From positions 137,351 to 201,350 of the forward strand of contig CAWHCK010000014.1 in assembly GCA_963827585.1 (NCBI GenBank): 64,000 bases of DNA. Reading direction: 5' to 3'. The translations under genes and the position numbers were made by a program. The DNA comes from VAZQ01 sp963827585 (GTDB taxonomy: Bacteria > Pseudomonadota > Alphaproteobacteria > Rhizobiales > Xanthobacteraceae). Each line of letters starts with the position of its first letter. Position 1 is the first letter of the stretch. Positions 8,001 through 15,839 of this stretch are shown in pieces. The notes beneath the pieces are model-generated. The model saw only the letters and a program-made list of their open reading frames with translations. It searched no databases and was not told the origin of the DNA.

Positions 8001-9443
8001 TCACGCCGCCTCGGCGCGCGCGCCTTTCTCCGGCGCGGTGATGGCGCCCGAGCCCTTGATCTCGGCGACCTCCTGGTCGCTGTAGCCGAGCTCCTTGCGC
8101 AGGATGTCCTCGGTGTGCTCGCCAAGGAGCGGCGAGCGCGTCACCTCGGTGATCGAATCCGACATCTTGATCGGGTTGCCCACGGTCAGATACTTGCCGC
8201 GGGTTGGATGATCGACCTCGACCACGGTGCCGGTCTGGCGCAGCGACGGCTCCTCGGCGATCTCCTTCATCGACAGGATCGGGCCGACCGGAATATCGAC
8301 GGCGTTGCAGATGTCCATGACCTCGAACTTGGTCTTGGTCATAGTCCACTGCTCGACGGTGTCGAAGATGTGCCGCAGCCGCGGCAGACGCGCCGGCGGC
8401 GTGGCATAGTCGGGATCGGTCTTCCATTCCGGCTTGCCGATGAGGTCGCAGATGGCTCCCCACACGGGGGCTTGGGTGATGAAGTAGATGTAAGCGTCGG
8501 GATCGCTCTCCCAGCCCTTGCACTTGAGGATCCAGCCGGGCTGGCCGCCGCCGGAATCGTTGCCCGCGCGCGGCACCGCTTCGCCGAACGGGATGCCTTC
8601 GCCGTACTGGCTGTACTCCGAGAGCGGGCCATGCTTGAGGCGTTGCTGGTCGCGCAGCTTGACGCGGGCGAGGTTGAGCACGCCGTCCTGCATGGCGGCG
8701 AGCACGCGCTGGCCGCGGCCGGTGCGGATGCGCTGGTAGAGCGCGCTGACGATGCCGAACGCGAGGTGGAGCCCGGTGCCGGAATCGCCGATCTGCGCAC
8801 CGGTGACGAGCGGCGGACCGTCGCGGAAGCCGGTGGTGGAGGCGGCGCCGCCGGCGCATTGGGCGACGTTCTCGTAGACCTTGCAGTCCTCGTAGGGGCC
8901 GGGACCGAAGCCCTTGACCGAGGCCACGATCATGCGGGGATTGGTCTTGTGGATGTGCTCCCAGGTCAGCCCCATGCGGTCGAGCGCGCCGGGCGCGAAA
9001 TTCTCCACCAGCACGTCGCAGTGCCTGATCAGCCGATCGAGGATTTCCTTGCCCTTGGGATGCTTGGAGTCGATGGTGATCGAGCGCTTGTTGCCGTTGA
9101 GCATGGTGAAGTAGAGGCTGTCCGCCCCTTTGACGTCGCGCAATTGCCCACGCGTGATGTCGCCGACGCCGGGCCGCTCGACCTTGATCACGTCGGCGCC
9201 CATATAGGCGAGCAGCTGCGTGCAGGTCGGCCCCGACTGCACGTGGGTGAAGTCGAGGATGCGCACGCCGTCGAGCGCCTTGCCGGCTTGGCCGTAGGGC
9301 TTGCTCGACGGCTTCGGCAGGCCGTTCGCGACGGCCTTCTTCGCCGCCGGCTTTTTCGCCTTCAGCTTCACGACCTTCTTCGACGCCGCCTTGGATTTGG
9401 GCTTAACTTTCGTTTTGGCTTTCACCTTCTTGCTCTTTGCCAT
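8001..9443 (-). CDS. frc: formyl-CoA:oxalate CoA-transferase (class III), with a lysine-rich N-terminal extension
   Basis: A 480-residue family III CoA-transferase. It moves CoA from formyl-CoA to oxalate, giving oxalyl-CoA and formate. The catalytic aspartate is Asp220 in VTGAQIGDSGTG; a 51-residue offset from Asp169 of the Oxalobacter enzyme (from memory) matches the N-terminal extension exactly. The glycine loop GGGQPGW is near 300-306, and LDFTHVQSGPTCTQLL near 63-78 is the usual opening. Residues 1-49 are almost only Lys, Ala, Val, Ser and Pro, like a histone-H1 tail, and are not part of the normal 428-residue enzyme. ATG 9443 has a good AGAGGGA site, so the tail is probably translated. 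It follows oxc by 37 bp. Confidence 0.93.
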   Translation of the reverse strand: MAKSKKVKAKTKVKPKSKAASKKVVKLKAKKPAAKKAVANGLPKPSSKPYGQAGKALDGVRILDFTHVQSGPTCTQLLAYMGADVIKVERPGVGDITRGQLRDVKGADSLYFTMLNGNKRSITIDSKHPKGKEILDRLIRHCDVLVENFAPGALDRMGLTWEHIHKTNPRMIVASVKGFGPGPYEDCKVYENVAQCAGGAASTTGFRDGPPLVTGAQIGDSGTGLHLAFGIVSALYQRIRTGRGQRVLAAMQDGVLNLARVKLRDQQRLKHGPLSEYSQYGEGIPFGEAVPRAGNDSGGGQPGWILKCKGWESDPDAYIYFITQAPVWGAICDLIGKPEWKTDPDYATPPARLPRLRHIFDTVEQWTMTKTKFEVMDICNAVDIPVGPILSMKEIAEEPSLRQTGTVVEVDHPTRGKYLTVGNPIKMSDSITEVTRSPLLGEHTEDILRKELGYSDQEVAEIKGSGAITAPEKGARAEAA

Positions 9444-9480
9444 TGTCGTTCCCTCTAAGAGTTCAATCCTTGTGGGCGAT

Positions 9481-11232
9481 CTATTTCTTGCGAACCGCGC
9501 TTTGCGGGTTGAGCTTGCCGATGTTGCCGCTTTCGCTGCCGGCGGCAGGATCGATCACCGCGTTGACCAGGGTCGGCTTGCCGGAATCCATGGCCTCGTT
9601 CACGGCGCGGCTCAACTCGTCGGGTGTCGTCACACGGGCGCCAACGCCGCCGAATGCCTCCATCAACTTCTCGTAGCGAGCGTCTTTGACGAAGACGGTT
9701 GTCGCAACGTCCGAACCACCCGAGGGATTGACGTCGGTTCCGCGGTAGATGCCGTTGTTGTTGAAGACGACGACGCAGACCGGCAGGTCATAGCGGCAGA
9801 TCGTTTCCACCTCCATGCCGGAGAAACCAAAGGCGCTGTCGCCTTCGACGGCGAGCACGGGTTTGCCGGTCTCCACTGCGGCCGCGACGGCAAAGCCCAT
9901 GCCGATGCCCATGATGCCCCAGGTGCCGACATCCAGGCGCTTGCGCGGTTGATACATGTCGATGATGCCGCGCGCGAGATCGAGCGTATTGGCGCCTTCG
10001 TTGACGAGGATGGCATCCGGCCGCTCTTTGATGACGGTGCGCAACGCGCCGAGCGCGCTGTGGAAGTCCATCGGCGCCGAATTCTTCATCAGCCGCGGTG
10101 CCATCTTGGCAATGTTGGCTTCCTTGCGCTCATTGACCGCCTTGATCCAGTCAGCCGGAGGCGCCGGCCACTTGCCATCGATGCCCTCGAGAAGAGCCGA
10201 TACGCAGGAGCCGATGTCGCCGACCAGCGGAGCGACGATCTCGACATTGCTGTCCATCTCCTTGGGCTCGATGTCGATCTGGATGAATCTCTTGGATCCG
10301 GGCTCGCCCCAGGTCTTGCCTTTGCCGTGCGACAGAAGCCAGTTCAGGCGGGCGCCAACCAGCATGACGACGTCGGCGTCTTTCAACACAGTCGACCGCG
10401 CCGCGCCCGCCGACTGCGGGTGCGTATCGGGCAGCAGGCCTTTGGCCATGCTCATCGGCAGGAACGGAATGCCGGTCTTTTCGACCAGGGCACGGATCTT
10501 GTCGTCGGCCTGTGCGTATGCCGCGCCCTTGCCGAGGATGATCAGCGGGCGCTTGGCACCTTTCAGGACATCGAGCGCGCGCTTGACGGCGGCGGGAGCG
10601 GGAATCTGGGCGGGCGCGGGGTCGATGACCTTGACGAGCGACTTCGCTCCGGCATCCGCGTCCATGACCTGAGAGAACAGTTTGGCCGGCAGATCGAGAT
10701 AGACGCCGCCGGGACGGCCGGACACCGCCGCGCGGATCGCGCGCGCCACGCCAATGCCGATGTCTGCGGCATGCAGCACGCGGAAGGCCGCCTTGCAGAG
10801 CGGCTTGGCGATCGCCAGTTGGTCCATCTCTTCGTAGTCGCCCTGCTGCAGGTCGACGATCTCGCGCTCGGACGAGCCGCTGATCAGGATCATCGGAAAG
10901 CAGTTGGTCGTGGCATTGGCCAGCGCAGTCAGACCATTGAGAAAGCCGGGAGCTGACACGGTCAGGCAGATGCCGGGCTTTTTCGTCAGGAAGCCGGCGA
11001 TTGCAGCTGCATTGCCGGCGTTCTGCTCGTGCCGGAACGAGATGACACGCATGCCTGCCGCCTGCGCCTTGCGGCCCAAGTCCGTGATCGGGATGCCGGG
11101 CACACCATAGATCGTGTTGATGCCGTTGAGCTTGAGCGCATCGATGACGAGATGAAAGCCATCCGTCAGCTCCTGCTGTGCTTCATCCGCCGCCGTGGTC
11201 GCGGGCTTCGGCTTGGTTGCTGCATCAGACAT
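9481..11232 (-). CDS. oxc: oxalyl-CoA decarboxylase (ThDP-dependent)
   Basis: A 583-residue ThDP enzyme that decarboxylates oxalyl-CoA to formyl-CoA, the committed step of oxalate breakdown. The cofactor-activating Glu69 lies in SFRHEQNAGNAA. The ThDP motif starts at Gly464 (GDSAFGFSGM) and closes with FNNNGIYRG. YGVPGIPITDL near the start and the C-terminal SAVRKK fit Oxc rather than acetolactate synthase. The length is close to the 568 of the Oxalobacter enzyme, with a slightly longer N-terminus. ATG 11232 follows GGGAGGCCACA, a good ribosome site. It lies 59 bp downstream of the GntR gene and 37 bp before frc, in one operon. Confidence 0.96.
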   Translation of the reverse strand: MSDAATKPKPATTAADEAQQELTDGFHLVIDALKLNGINTIYGVPGIPITDLGRKAQAAGMRVISFRHEQNAGNAAAIAGFLTKKPGICLTVSAPGFLNGLTALANATTNCFPMILISGSSEREIVDLQQGDYEEMDQLAIAKPLCKAAFRVLHAADIGIGVARAIRAAVSGRPGGVYLDLPAKLFSQVMDADAGAKSLVKVIDPAPAQIPAPAAVKRALDVLKGAKRPLIILGKGAAYAQADDKIRALVEKTGIPFLPMSMAKGLLPDTHPQSAGAARSTVLKDADVVMLVGARLNWLLSHGKGKTWGEPGSKRFIQIDIEPKEMDSNVEIVAPLVGDIGSCVSALLEGIDGKWPAPPADWIKAVNERKEANIAKMAPRLMKNSAPMDFHSALGALRTVIKERPDAILVNEGANTLDLARGIIDMYQPRKRLDVGTWGIMGIGMGFAVAAAVETGKPVLAVEGDSAFGFSGMEVETICRYDLPVCVVVFNNNGIYRGTDVNPSGGSDVATTVFVKDARYEKLMEAFGGVGARVTTPDELSRAVNEAMDSGKPTLVNAVIDPAAGSESGNIGKLNPQSAVRKK

Positions 11233-11291
11233 TGTGGCCTCCCGTAATCTTCTAAGGCCGCACGTTTCCCCGCGCGGCGCCGTTCGTTCGA

Positions 11292-12053
11292 CTAGTCCAA
11301 GTAGTCGGCATATTTCGCCACGTGATCGGCGAGGCCCAGGGCGTGGTCGCGCACCAGGGCCTCCGCCCGCCTGGTGTCGCGCGCCTCGAGCGCCTCGATG
11401 ATGGTCATGTGGTCGCGGATCGAACGGTCGGCGCGGTCCTGCTCGCCGATGGTCTTGCGGCGGATCATCCGCATATGCGTGAACAGATTCTCCGCGAGCG
11501 AGATGAGCACGCCGTTGCGGCTCATGCGGATGATGGCCTGGTGGAACTCGATGTTCACCTCGGAATATTCGTCGAGGCGGGCGTGCAGCTTGCCGTTCTC
11601 GAACGTCGTGAACATTTTCCGCAGCGAGGCGATCTCTTCGGCGCTCGCGTTCTCGGTGATCAGCCGCGCCGCCATGCTCTCGAGCGCGGCCCAGGCGGTG
11701 ATCATCTCGATCACCTCGCGCTTGGTCTTGCGCACGATGTAGATGCCGCGGCGCGGGACCGCGCGCACGAAGCCTTCGCGCTCGAGCTGCGCCATGGCCT
11801 CGCGCACCGGCGTGCGGCTGATGCCGAAATCCGAAGCGAGCCGCCGCTCGTCGAGCCGGATGTCGGCGCGGCTGCGATAGACGTCCATCGATACGATGGC
11901 GTCCTTGAGCGCGGCATAGGCGCGGCTCTTGAAGCTTTCCGGGCTGCCGATCGGCTCGACCGCGACGCGCGGCGATCCCGCCGCTTCCGCGGGATCGGGC
12001 GCAGGCTCGACCCGGAGGCTGGCAGGACGGGGGGACCGGTCACCGTTACTCAT
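11292..12053 (-). CDS. GntR-family (FCD type) transcriptional regulator of the oxalate operon
   Basis: A 253-residue regulator. Residues 1-38 are a polar, probably flexible tail. The winged helix-turn-helix follows (LASDFGISRTPVREAMAQLEREG near 72-94, then the PRRGIYIV wing). The C-terminal all-helical FCD domain has the metal-ligand pattern of the family: EFHQAI, RDHMTII, and DHALGLADH. It is the first gene of the oxc-frc-formyltransferase-fhs operon, so it probably senses oxalate or an oxalate metabolite and controls its own operon. ATG 12053 overlaps the stop of the upstream tctA. No ribosome site is visible; instead a GTATAC-centred operator-like sequence lies 3 bases upstream. Confidence 0.9.
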   Translation of the reverse strand: MSNGDRSPRPASLRVEPAPDPAEAAGSPRVAVEPIGSPESFKSRAYAALKDAIVSMDVYRSRADIRLDERRLASDFGISRTPVREAMAQLEREGFVRAVPRRGIYIVRKTKREVIEMITAWAALESMAARLITENASAEEIASLRKMFTTFENGKLHARLDEYSEVNIEFHQAIIRMSRNGVLISLAENLFTHMRMIRRKTIGEQDRADRSIRDHMTIIEALEARDTRRAEALVRDHALGLADHVAKYADYLD

Positions 12054-13636
12054 GGCTGGTATACAATATTCCAGAAGGCGGGCCCTGCGCAATGCGGCTT
12101 TGAGCGGTCCGCCGCAAGCCGTGGCCCCTGGCCTAGTGCGCCGGCCGGGCCCGCAGCCGGGTGAACGCGTTCTGAGATCAACGGCCAGAACAGGGCGATG
12201 AGGCCGAGCGCCATGATCGAACTGACGAGCCCGTTGGAGAAGAAGATGCCGAGACTGCCCTGCGAGGCGAGCAGCGACTGCCGGAACGACTCCTCCGCCT
12301 TGTCGCCCAGCACGATCGCCAGCACCATCGGCGCCAGCGGGTAGCTGCACTTCTTCAGCACGTATCCGACCACGCCGAACACCAGCATGAGCGCCACGTC
12401 GAAGGTCGAATTGTGAACGGTGTAGGCGCCGATCGCGCAGAACATCAATATGATCGGCGCGATGATGCCGAAGGGAATGCGCAGGATGGCGGCAAACAGC
12501 GGCACGCAGGTGAGAACGACCAACAGCCCGACGACATTGCCGAGATACATCGAGGCGATCAGGCCCCAGACGAATTCCTTTTGCTCCACGAACAACAGCG
12601 GTCCCGGCTGCAGGCCCCAGATCAAGAGGCCACCGAGCAGCACCGCCGCGGTCGGCGAGCCGGGCACGCCCAGCGCGAGCATAGGCAGAAGCGCCGAGGT
12701 GCCGGCCGCGTGCGCGGCCGTTTCCGGCGCTACGACGCCTTCGATCTCGCCGCGGCCGAACCGGTCGCCGTGCTTCGACACGCGCTTGGCGATGCCATAG
12801 CTCATGAACGACGCGGGCGTCGCGCCCGCGGGGCTGATGCCCATCCAGCAGCCGATCACGCAAGAGCGCAGCGACGTCATCCAATAGCGCGGAAGCTCCA
12901 TCCAGGTCTTGAACACGACCTTGGGATTGATTCCGGCCGCGCCCCCTTTGAAGGACAGTCCTTCCTCGATGGTGAGCAGGATCTCGCCAATTCCGAACAG
13001 GCCGATCACCGCGATCAGGAAGTCGAAGCCGGTCAGGAGCTCGGTAAACCCAAACGTCAATCGCAGCTGGCCGGTGATGCTGTCGAGGCCGACGGCGGCC
13101 AACGCAAAGCCGATCATCATCGAGGCCACCGTCTTGAACGGCGGCTCCTTGCTCATGCCGATGAAGCTGCAGAAGGCAAGGAAATAGACCCCGAATTTCT
13201 CCGCCGGACCGAACTGCAAGGCGAACTTGGCGACCAACGGCGCCACCAGCGTGATCATGATCACCGCGAACAGCGCGCCCACGAAGGATGACGTGAAGGC
13301 AGCGGTGAGCGCCTCGCCCGCCCTGCCCTGCTGCGCCATGGGGTGGCCGTCGAAGGTCGTCGCCACCGACCACGGCTCGCCCGGAATGTTGAACAGAACC
13401 GAGGTAATGGCGCCGCCGAACAGCGCACCCCAGTAGATGCAGGAGAGCATGATGATCGCCGAGGTCGGCGACATGGAGAACGTCAGCGGCAGCAGGATCG
13501 CGACGCCGTTGGCGCCGCCGAGGCCGGGCAGCACGCCGATGATCACGCCGAGCATGATACCGACGAGCATCACCAGGAGATTGAACGGCTGGATGACGAC
13601 GGCGAAGCCGTGAAAAAGATTGACGATCTCTTCCAT
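12050..13636 (-). CDS. TctA, large membrane subunit of a tripartite tricarboxylate transporter (putative oxalate importer)
   Basis: A 528-residue inner-membrane protein with about 12 hydrophobic helices. Signatures: GVLPGLGGANGVAILLPLTF, then YWGALFGGAITSVLFNIPGEP, PAGATPASFMSYGIAKR, and APETAAHAAGTSALLPMLALG. The length is normal (about 500) apart from the C-terminal tail. From about residue 490 the tail (PAAGPAGALGQGPRLAAD... to NIVYQP) looks unlike the family and is encoded by the DNA that forms the promoter/operator block of the next gene; its TGA overlaps the gntR ATG. The gene lies 47 bp after tctB. Its place in the oxalate locus makes oxalate or a related dicarboxylate the likely substrate; that is inference. 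Confidence 0.92.
   Translation of the reverse strand: MEEIVNLFHGFAVVIQPFNLLVMLVGIMLGVIIGVLPGLGGANGVAILLPLTFSMSPTSAIIMLSCIYWGALFGGAITSVLFNIPGEPWSVATTFDGHPMAQQGRAGEALTAAFTSSFVGALFAVIMITLVAPLVAKFALQFGPAEKFGVYFLAFCSFIGMSKEPPFKTVASMMIGFALAAVGLDSITGQLRLTFGFTELLTGFDFLIAVIGLFGIGEILLTIEEGLSFKGGAAGINPKVVFKTWMELPRYWMTSLRSCVIGCWMGISPAGATPASFMSYGIAKRVSKHGDRFGRGEIEGVVAPETAAHAAGTSALLPMLALGVPGSPTAAVLLGGLLIWGLQPGPLLFVEQKEFVWGLIASMYLGNVVGLLVVLTCVPLFAAILRIPFGIIAPIILMFCAIGAYTVHNSTFDVALMLVFGVVGYVLKKCSYPLAPMVLAIVLGDKAEESFRQSLLASQGSLGIFFSNGLVSSIMALGLIALFWPLISERVHPAAGPAGALGQGPRLAADRSKPHCAGPAFWNIVYQP
12057..12107 (-). promoter_or_regulatory. promoter/operator-like block upstream of gntR (copy 1 of 2)
   Basis: Read on the minus strand, the block is AAGCCGCATTGCGC, a variable stretch, then TTCTGGAATATTGTATACCA, ending 3 bases before the gntR ATG. 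TTGCGC and AATATT are 16 bp apart and could serve as -35 and -10 elements. GTATAC is the core of an inverted repeat of the kind bound by FCD-type GntR proteins. The start point would fall on or next to the ATG, so the message may be leaderless. The same block precedes tctB. Confidence 0.55.
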
Positions 13637-13683
13637 GTAGCTGGTCTCGTTACTCCTACTCTTTCGGGCCTATTCGCCGGTTG

Positions 13684-14193
13684 TCAAAATCCCAGATACG
13701 CCTCGATCGGCCCCTTCGGCAAAGGCAGGAGGAACCACTTTTCGAAGATGACGAAGGTCACGAGCGGCACGCCCAGCGCGATTGCGGCGATCCTGCCCCA
13801 GCCGTAATGGCCGAGCCACCGCATGAACACGGCAATGAGGAGCACTGAAGCGACGTAGATCCCGATCCACGGCACCAAGGCGACATAGATCGCGGTCGGC
13901 ACCAGCATGGACATCACCTGTCGCAGCTGACCCCATTCGGCGAAGAGCCGGTGGCCGGAACGCTCCGAGATCACCGCGCCTAAATTGATGATGCTCGACC
14001 CGAGGATCATCAGGCCGACATAGAACGGAACAAAGCCAGCCTGCGGCCCTTCCGCGCCCCAACCGATGCCGACCTGAACGCTGCCGGCCATGACGATCAG
14101 CGCGAAAAGAGCCATAAACAGCGTCACGCCGATCTCGACCGACCGTTGAGTGGGTCCGGCGCCACGTACGTTTTCGGGAGAACCGTCGCTCAT
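13684..14193 (-). CDS. TctB, small membrane subunit of a tripartite tricarboxylate transporter
   Basis: A 169-residue protein with four predicted membrane segments, as usual for TctB: FMALFALIVMAGSVQVGIGW, FVPFYVGLMILGSSIINLG, the YVALVPWIGIYVASVLLIAVF pair of helices, and a last one around IALGVPLVTFVIFEKWFLLPLP. The ILLP/FLLPLPKGPIEAYLGF ending is a common TctB C-terminus. I place the start at ATG 14193; a TTG at 14205 would read through the operator-like sequence. The gene lies 47 bp before tctA and 230 bp after tctC, and has its own promoter block. Confidence 0.9.
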   Translation of the reverse strand: MSDGSPENVRGAGPTQRSVEIGVTLFMALFALIVMAGSVQVGIGWGAEGPQAGFVPFYVGLMILGSSIINLGAVISERSGHRLFAEWGQLRQVMSMLVPTAIYVALVPWIGIYVASVLLIAVFMRWLGHYGWGRIAAIALGVPLVTFVIFEKWFLLPLPKGPIEAYLGF

Positions 14194-14195
14194 GC

Positions 14196-14245
14196 TGGTA
14201 TACAATATTCCAGAACTTCGGCTGCGCGCAATGCGGCTCTCGAAC
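14196..14245 (-). promoter_or_regulatory. promoter/operator-like block upstream of tctB (copy 2 of 2)
   Basis: On the minus strand GAGCCGCATTGCGCGCAGCC leads to TTCTGGAATATTGTATACCA and then AGC-ATG. Apart from a short variable middle it equals the block before gntR. The putative -35 (TTGCGC), -10 (AATATT) and GTATAC core have the same spacing to the start codon. Shared control of tctBA and gntR-oxc-frc by the GntR protein is the simplest reading. Confidence 0.55.
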
Positions 14246-14378
14246 CGCTAGCCATAGGGTGAACCGTCTGATGACCGATCGGTCGGCGCAGGTCGGCTCA
14301 CGCGTGCGTCGGTCCAGCGCCGCGGGCGTCTGGCGAGTTTCCGGTCATCGGTCGTCCACCCGAGATACTCGTAGGCGA

Positions 14379-14406
14379 CCGCCGGCGGAAACTTGTCCGC
14401 CGGCGG
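14379..14406 (-). terminator. GC-rich hairpin downstream of tctC
   Basis: An 11-bp perfect stem (CCGCCGGCGGA, loop AACTTG, TCCGCCGGCGG) ends 17 bases past the tctC stop. There is no clear T-run, so it may act as a stability hairpin or weak terminator separating tctC from tctBA. Confidence 0.5.
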
Positions 14407-14423
14407 AATTCGGATTGTGATGC

Positions 14424-15431
14424 TTATTTCGCGAGGAAGCCCGCGTCCTTCATAAGCTCTTCGTGGCGCTTTTCCTCACCAGCGATCCATTTGACGTAGT
14501 CGGGGCCGGTCATGAAGCTCTGGTTGAACGCGCCGTCGGCCATCAGCTTCTTCCACTCCGGCGTCTCGCGCACCTTCGTGAATAGCTCGATGTAGTAGTC
14601 AACCTGGTCCTTGGTCGCGCCGGGGGTCATGAAGATGCCACGCAGCATCAGATACTCGATGTCTAACCCCTGCGACTTGCAGGTTGGGATGCTGTTCCAC
14701 GACAGGTCGCCGGCGATCTTTTCCTTGTAGTCGAGCGGCTTGCCGTCGAACACGCAGAGCGGACGCAGCTGCCCGCCGCGCCATTGCGAGACCGCTTCGA
14801 TCGGATTGTTGACCGTCGAATCGACGTGATTGCCGACCAATTGGACCGCCACCGCGCCGCCGCCACGTTCCGGAATGAAGATGAACTTGACGCCGGTGCT
14901 CTTCTGGATCGCTTCGGTGATGATCTGGTCTTCCTGCTTCGAACCGGTGCCGCCCATCTTGAACGTGCCGTTCGCGGCCTTCGCGGCGTCGATGTACTCC
15001 TTGGCCGACTTGTACGGCTTCTCGGCATTGACCCACAGAATGAATTCATCGAGCGCCAACATTGCGACCGGCGTCAGGTCCTTCCAGTTGAAGGGAATGC
15101 CGGTGGCGAGCGGCGTCGTGAACAGGTTGGACAGCGTGATGATGATCTTGTGCGGATTGCCGCGCGAGGCCTTCACGTCGAGAAAGCCTTCGCCTCCGGC
15201 CCCGCCCGCCTTGTTGATCACCACCATCGGCTGCTTCATCAGATTGTACTTGGTGACGATGCCTTGGATGGTGCGTGCCATCTGATCGGCGCCGCCGCCG
15301 GTGCCGGCGGGTATGATGAATTCAACCGGCCGCGTCGGTTCCCAGGCCGCGAGCGCCGGTGCCGGCGCAAGCGCTTGCCCGATCCACAGCGCACAGACTG
15401 CGCCGAAGACCGGATGTCTCACTATTCGCAT
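14424..15431 (-). CDS. TctC/Bug-family binding protein of the oxalate locus
   Basis: A 335-residue periplasmic binding protein. The signal peptide is MRIVRHPVFGAVCALWIGQA to APALA-AWEP. Family signatures: IIPAGTGGGADQMAR, VINKAGGAGGEGFLDV, FKMGGTGSKQEDQI, and IFIPERGGGAVAVQLVGNHV. The frame is open to 15560, but ATG 15431 has a good AAGGGAGAG site and starts the signal peptide. Being next to tctBA and the oxalate operon suggests it binds oxalate or a similar acid. It has no GTATAC block, so it may be expressed separately from tctBA. Compared with the other five TctC proteins here, its binding loops differ most (TGGGADQ instead of PGGxxD). Confidence 0.93.
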   Translation of the reverse strand: MRIVRHPVFGAVCALWIGQALAPAPALAAWEPTRPVEFIIPAGTGGGADQMARTIQGIVTKYNLMKQPMVVINKAGGAGGEGFLDVKASRGNPHKIIITLSNLFTTPLATGIPFNWKDLTPVAMLALDEFILWVNAEKPYKSAKEYIDAAKAANGTFKMGGTGSKQEDQIITEAIQKSTGVKFIFIPERGGGAVAVQLVGNHVDSTVNNPIEAVSQWRGGQLRPLCVFDGKPLDYKEKIAGDLSWNSIPTCKSQGLDIEYLMLRGIFMTPGATKDQVDYYIELFTKVRETPEWKKLMADGAFNQSFMTGPDYVKWIAGEEKRHEELMKDAGFLAK

Positions 15432-15690
15432 TGATGTTCTCTCCCTTGAGCTTTTTTTCCTGCGCCCCCGCACCGCGGCCGTTGTCCCTATCATCATCAA
15501 AGAACACGGGTCGACCGCAATGAAGTTCCTTATGCGACTCGATTTTTTGGTAAATCGCACGCCAATCGGAGCAAAGCTAGCCTACCCGCAAGGGACAATG
15601 CCCGGAATTGCGGTCCCATGAGCGGGACGTGGTGCCGCACCTAGAGCGCGATGACTTTCTTCGGATCGTCATCCCGCTAGCTCATTGCTG
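15432..15690. other. intergenic region upstream of tctC
   Basis: A 259-bp region with an AT-rich patch (15535-15560) that could hold the tctC promoter. I see no gene, no GTATAC operator and no clear paired hexamers. Confidence 0.35.
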
Positions 15691-15741
15691 GAGCATGATC
15701 TTTTCCGAAAACCGGTACCCACTTTTCGGGATCATGCTCTA
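15691..15741. repeat. GAGCATGATC inverted repeat
   Basis: The left arm GAGCATGATCTTTTCCGAAA faces the right arm TTTTCGGGATCATGCTC across ACCGGTACCCAC. This hairpin is a very common dispersed intergenic element in Bradyrhizobium-like genomes. It lies between the oxalate locus and the phytase-like gene and could also terminate either transcript. Confidence 0.75.
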
Positions 15742-15839
15742 GCTTGTGCGGTGCAACACTCCAGTTGCGCAGACGTTTAGTGTAAATTGCGCTGTCACGC
15801 CGCACCCAAATGGGGGGACAGCGTCGTACGCGGCCAAGG

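Noticed and set aside
11292..13373. One 693-codon frame joining part of tctA's region to the GntR protein
   Set aside because: The first 440 codons are tctA read out of frame. GntR starts at ATG 12053; this is not a fusion.
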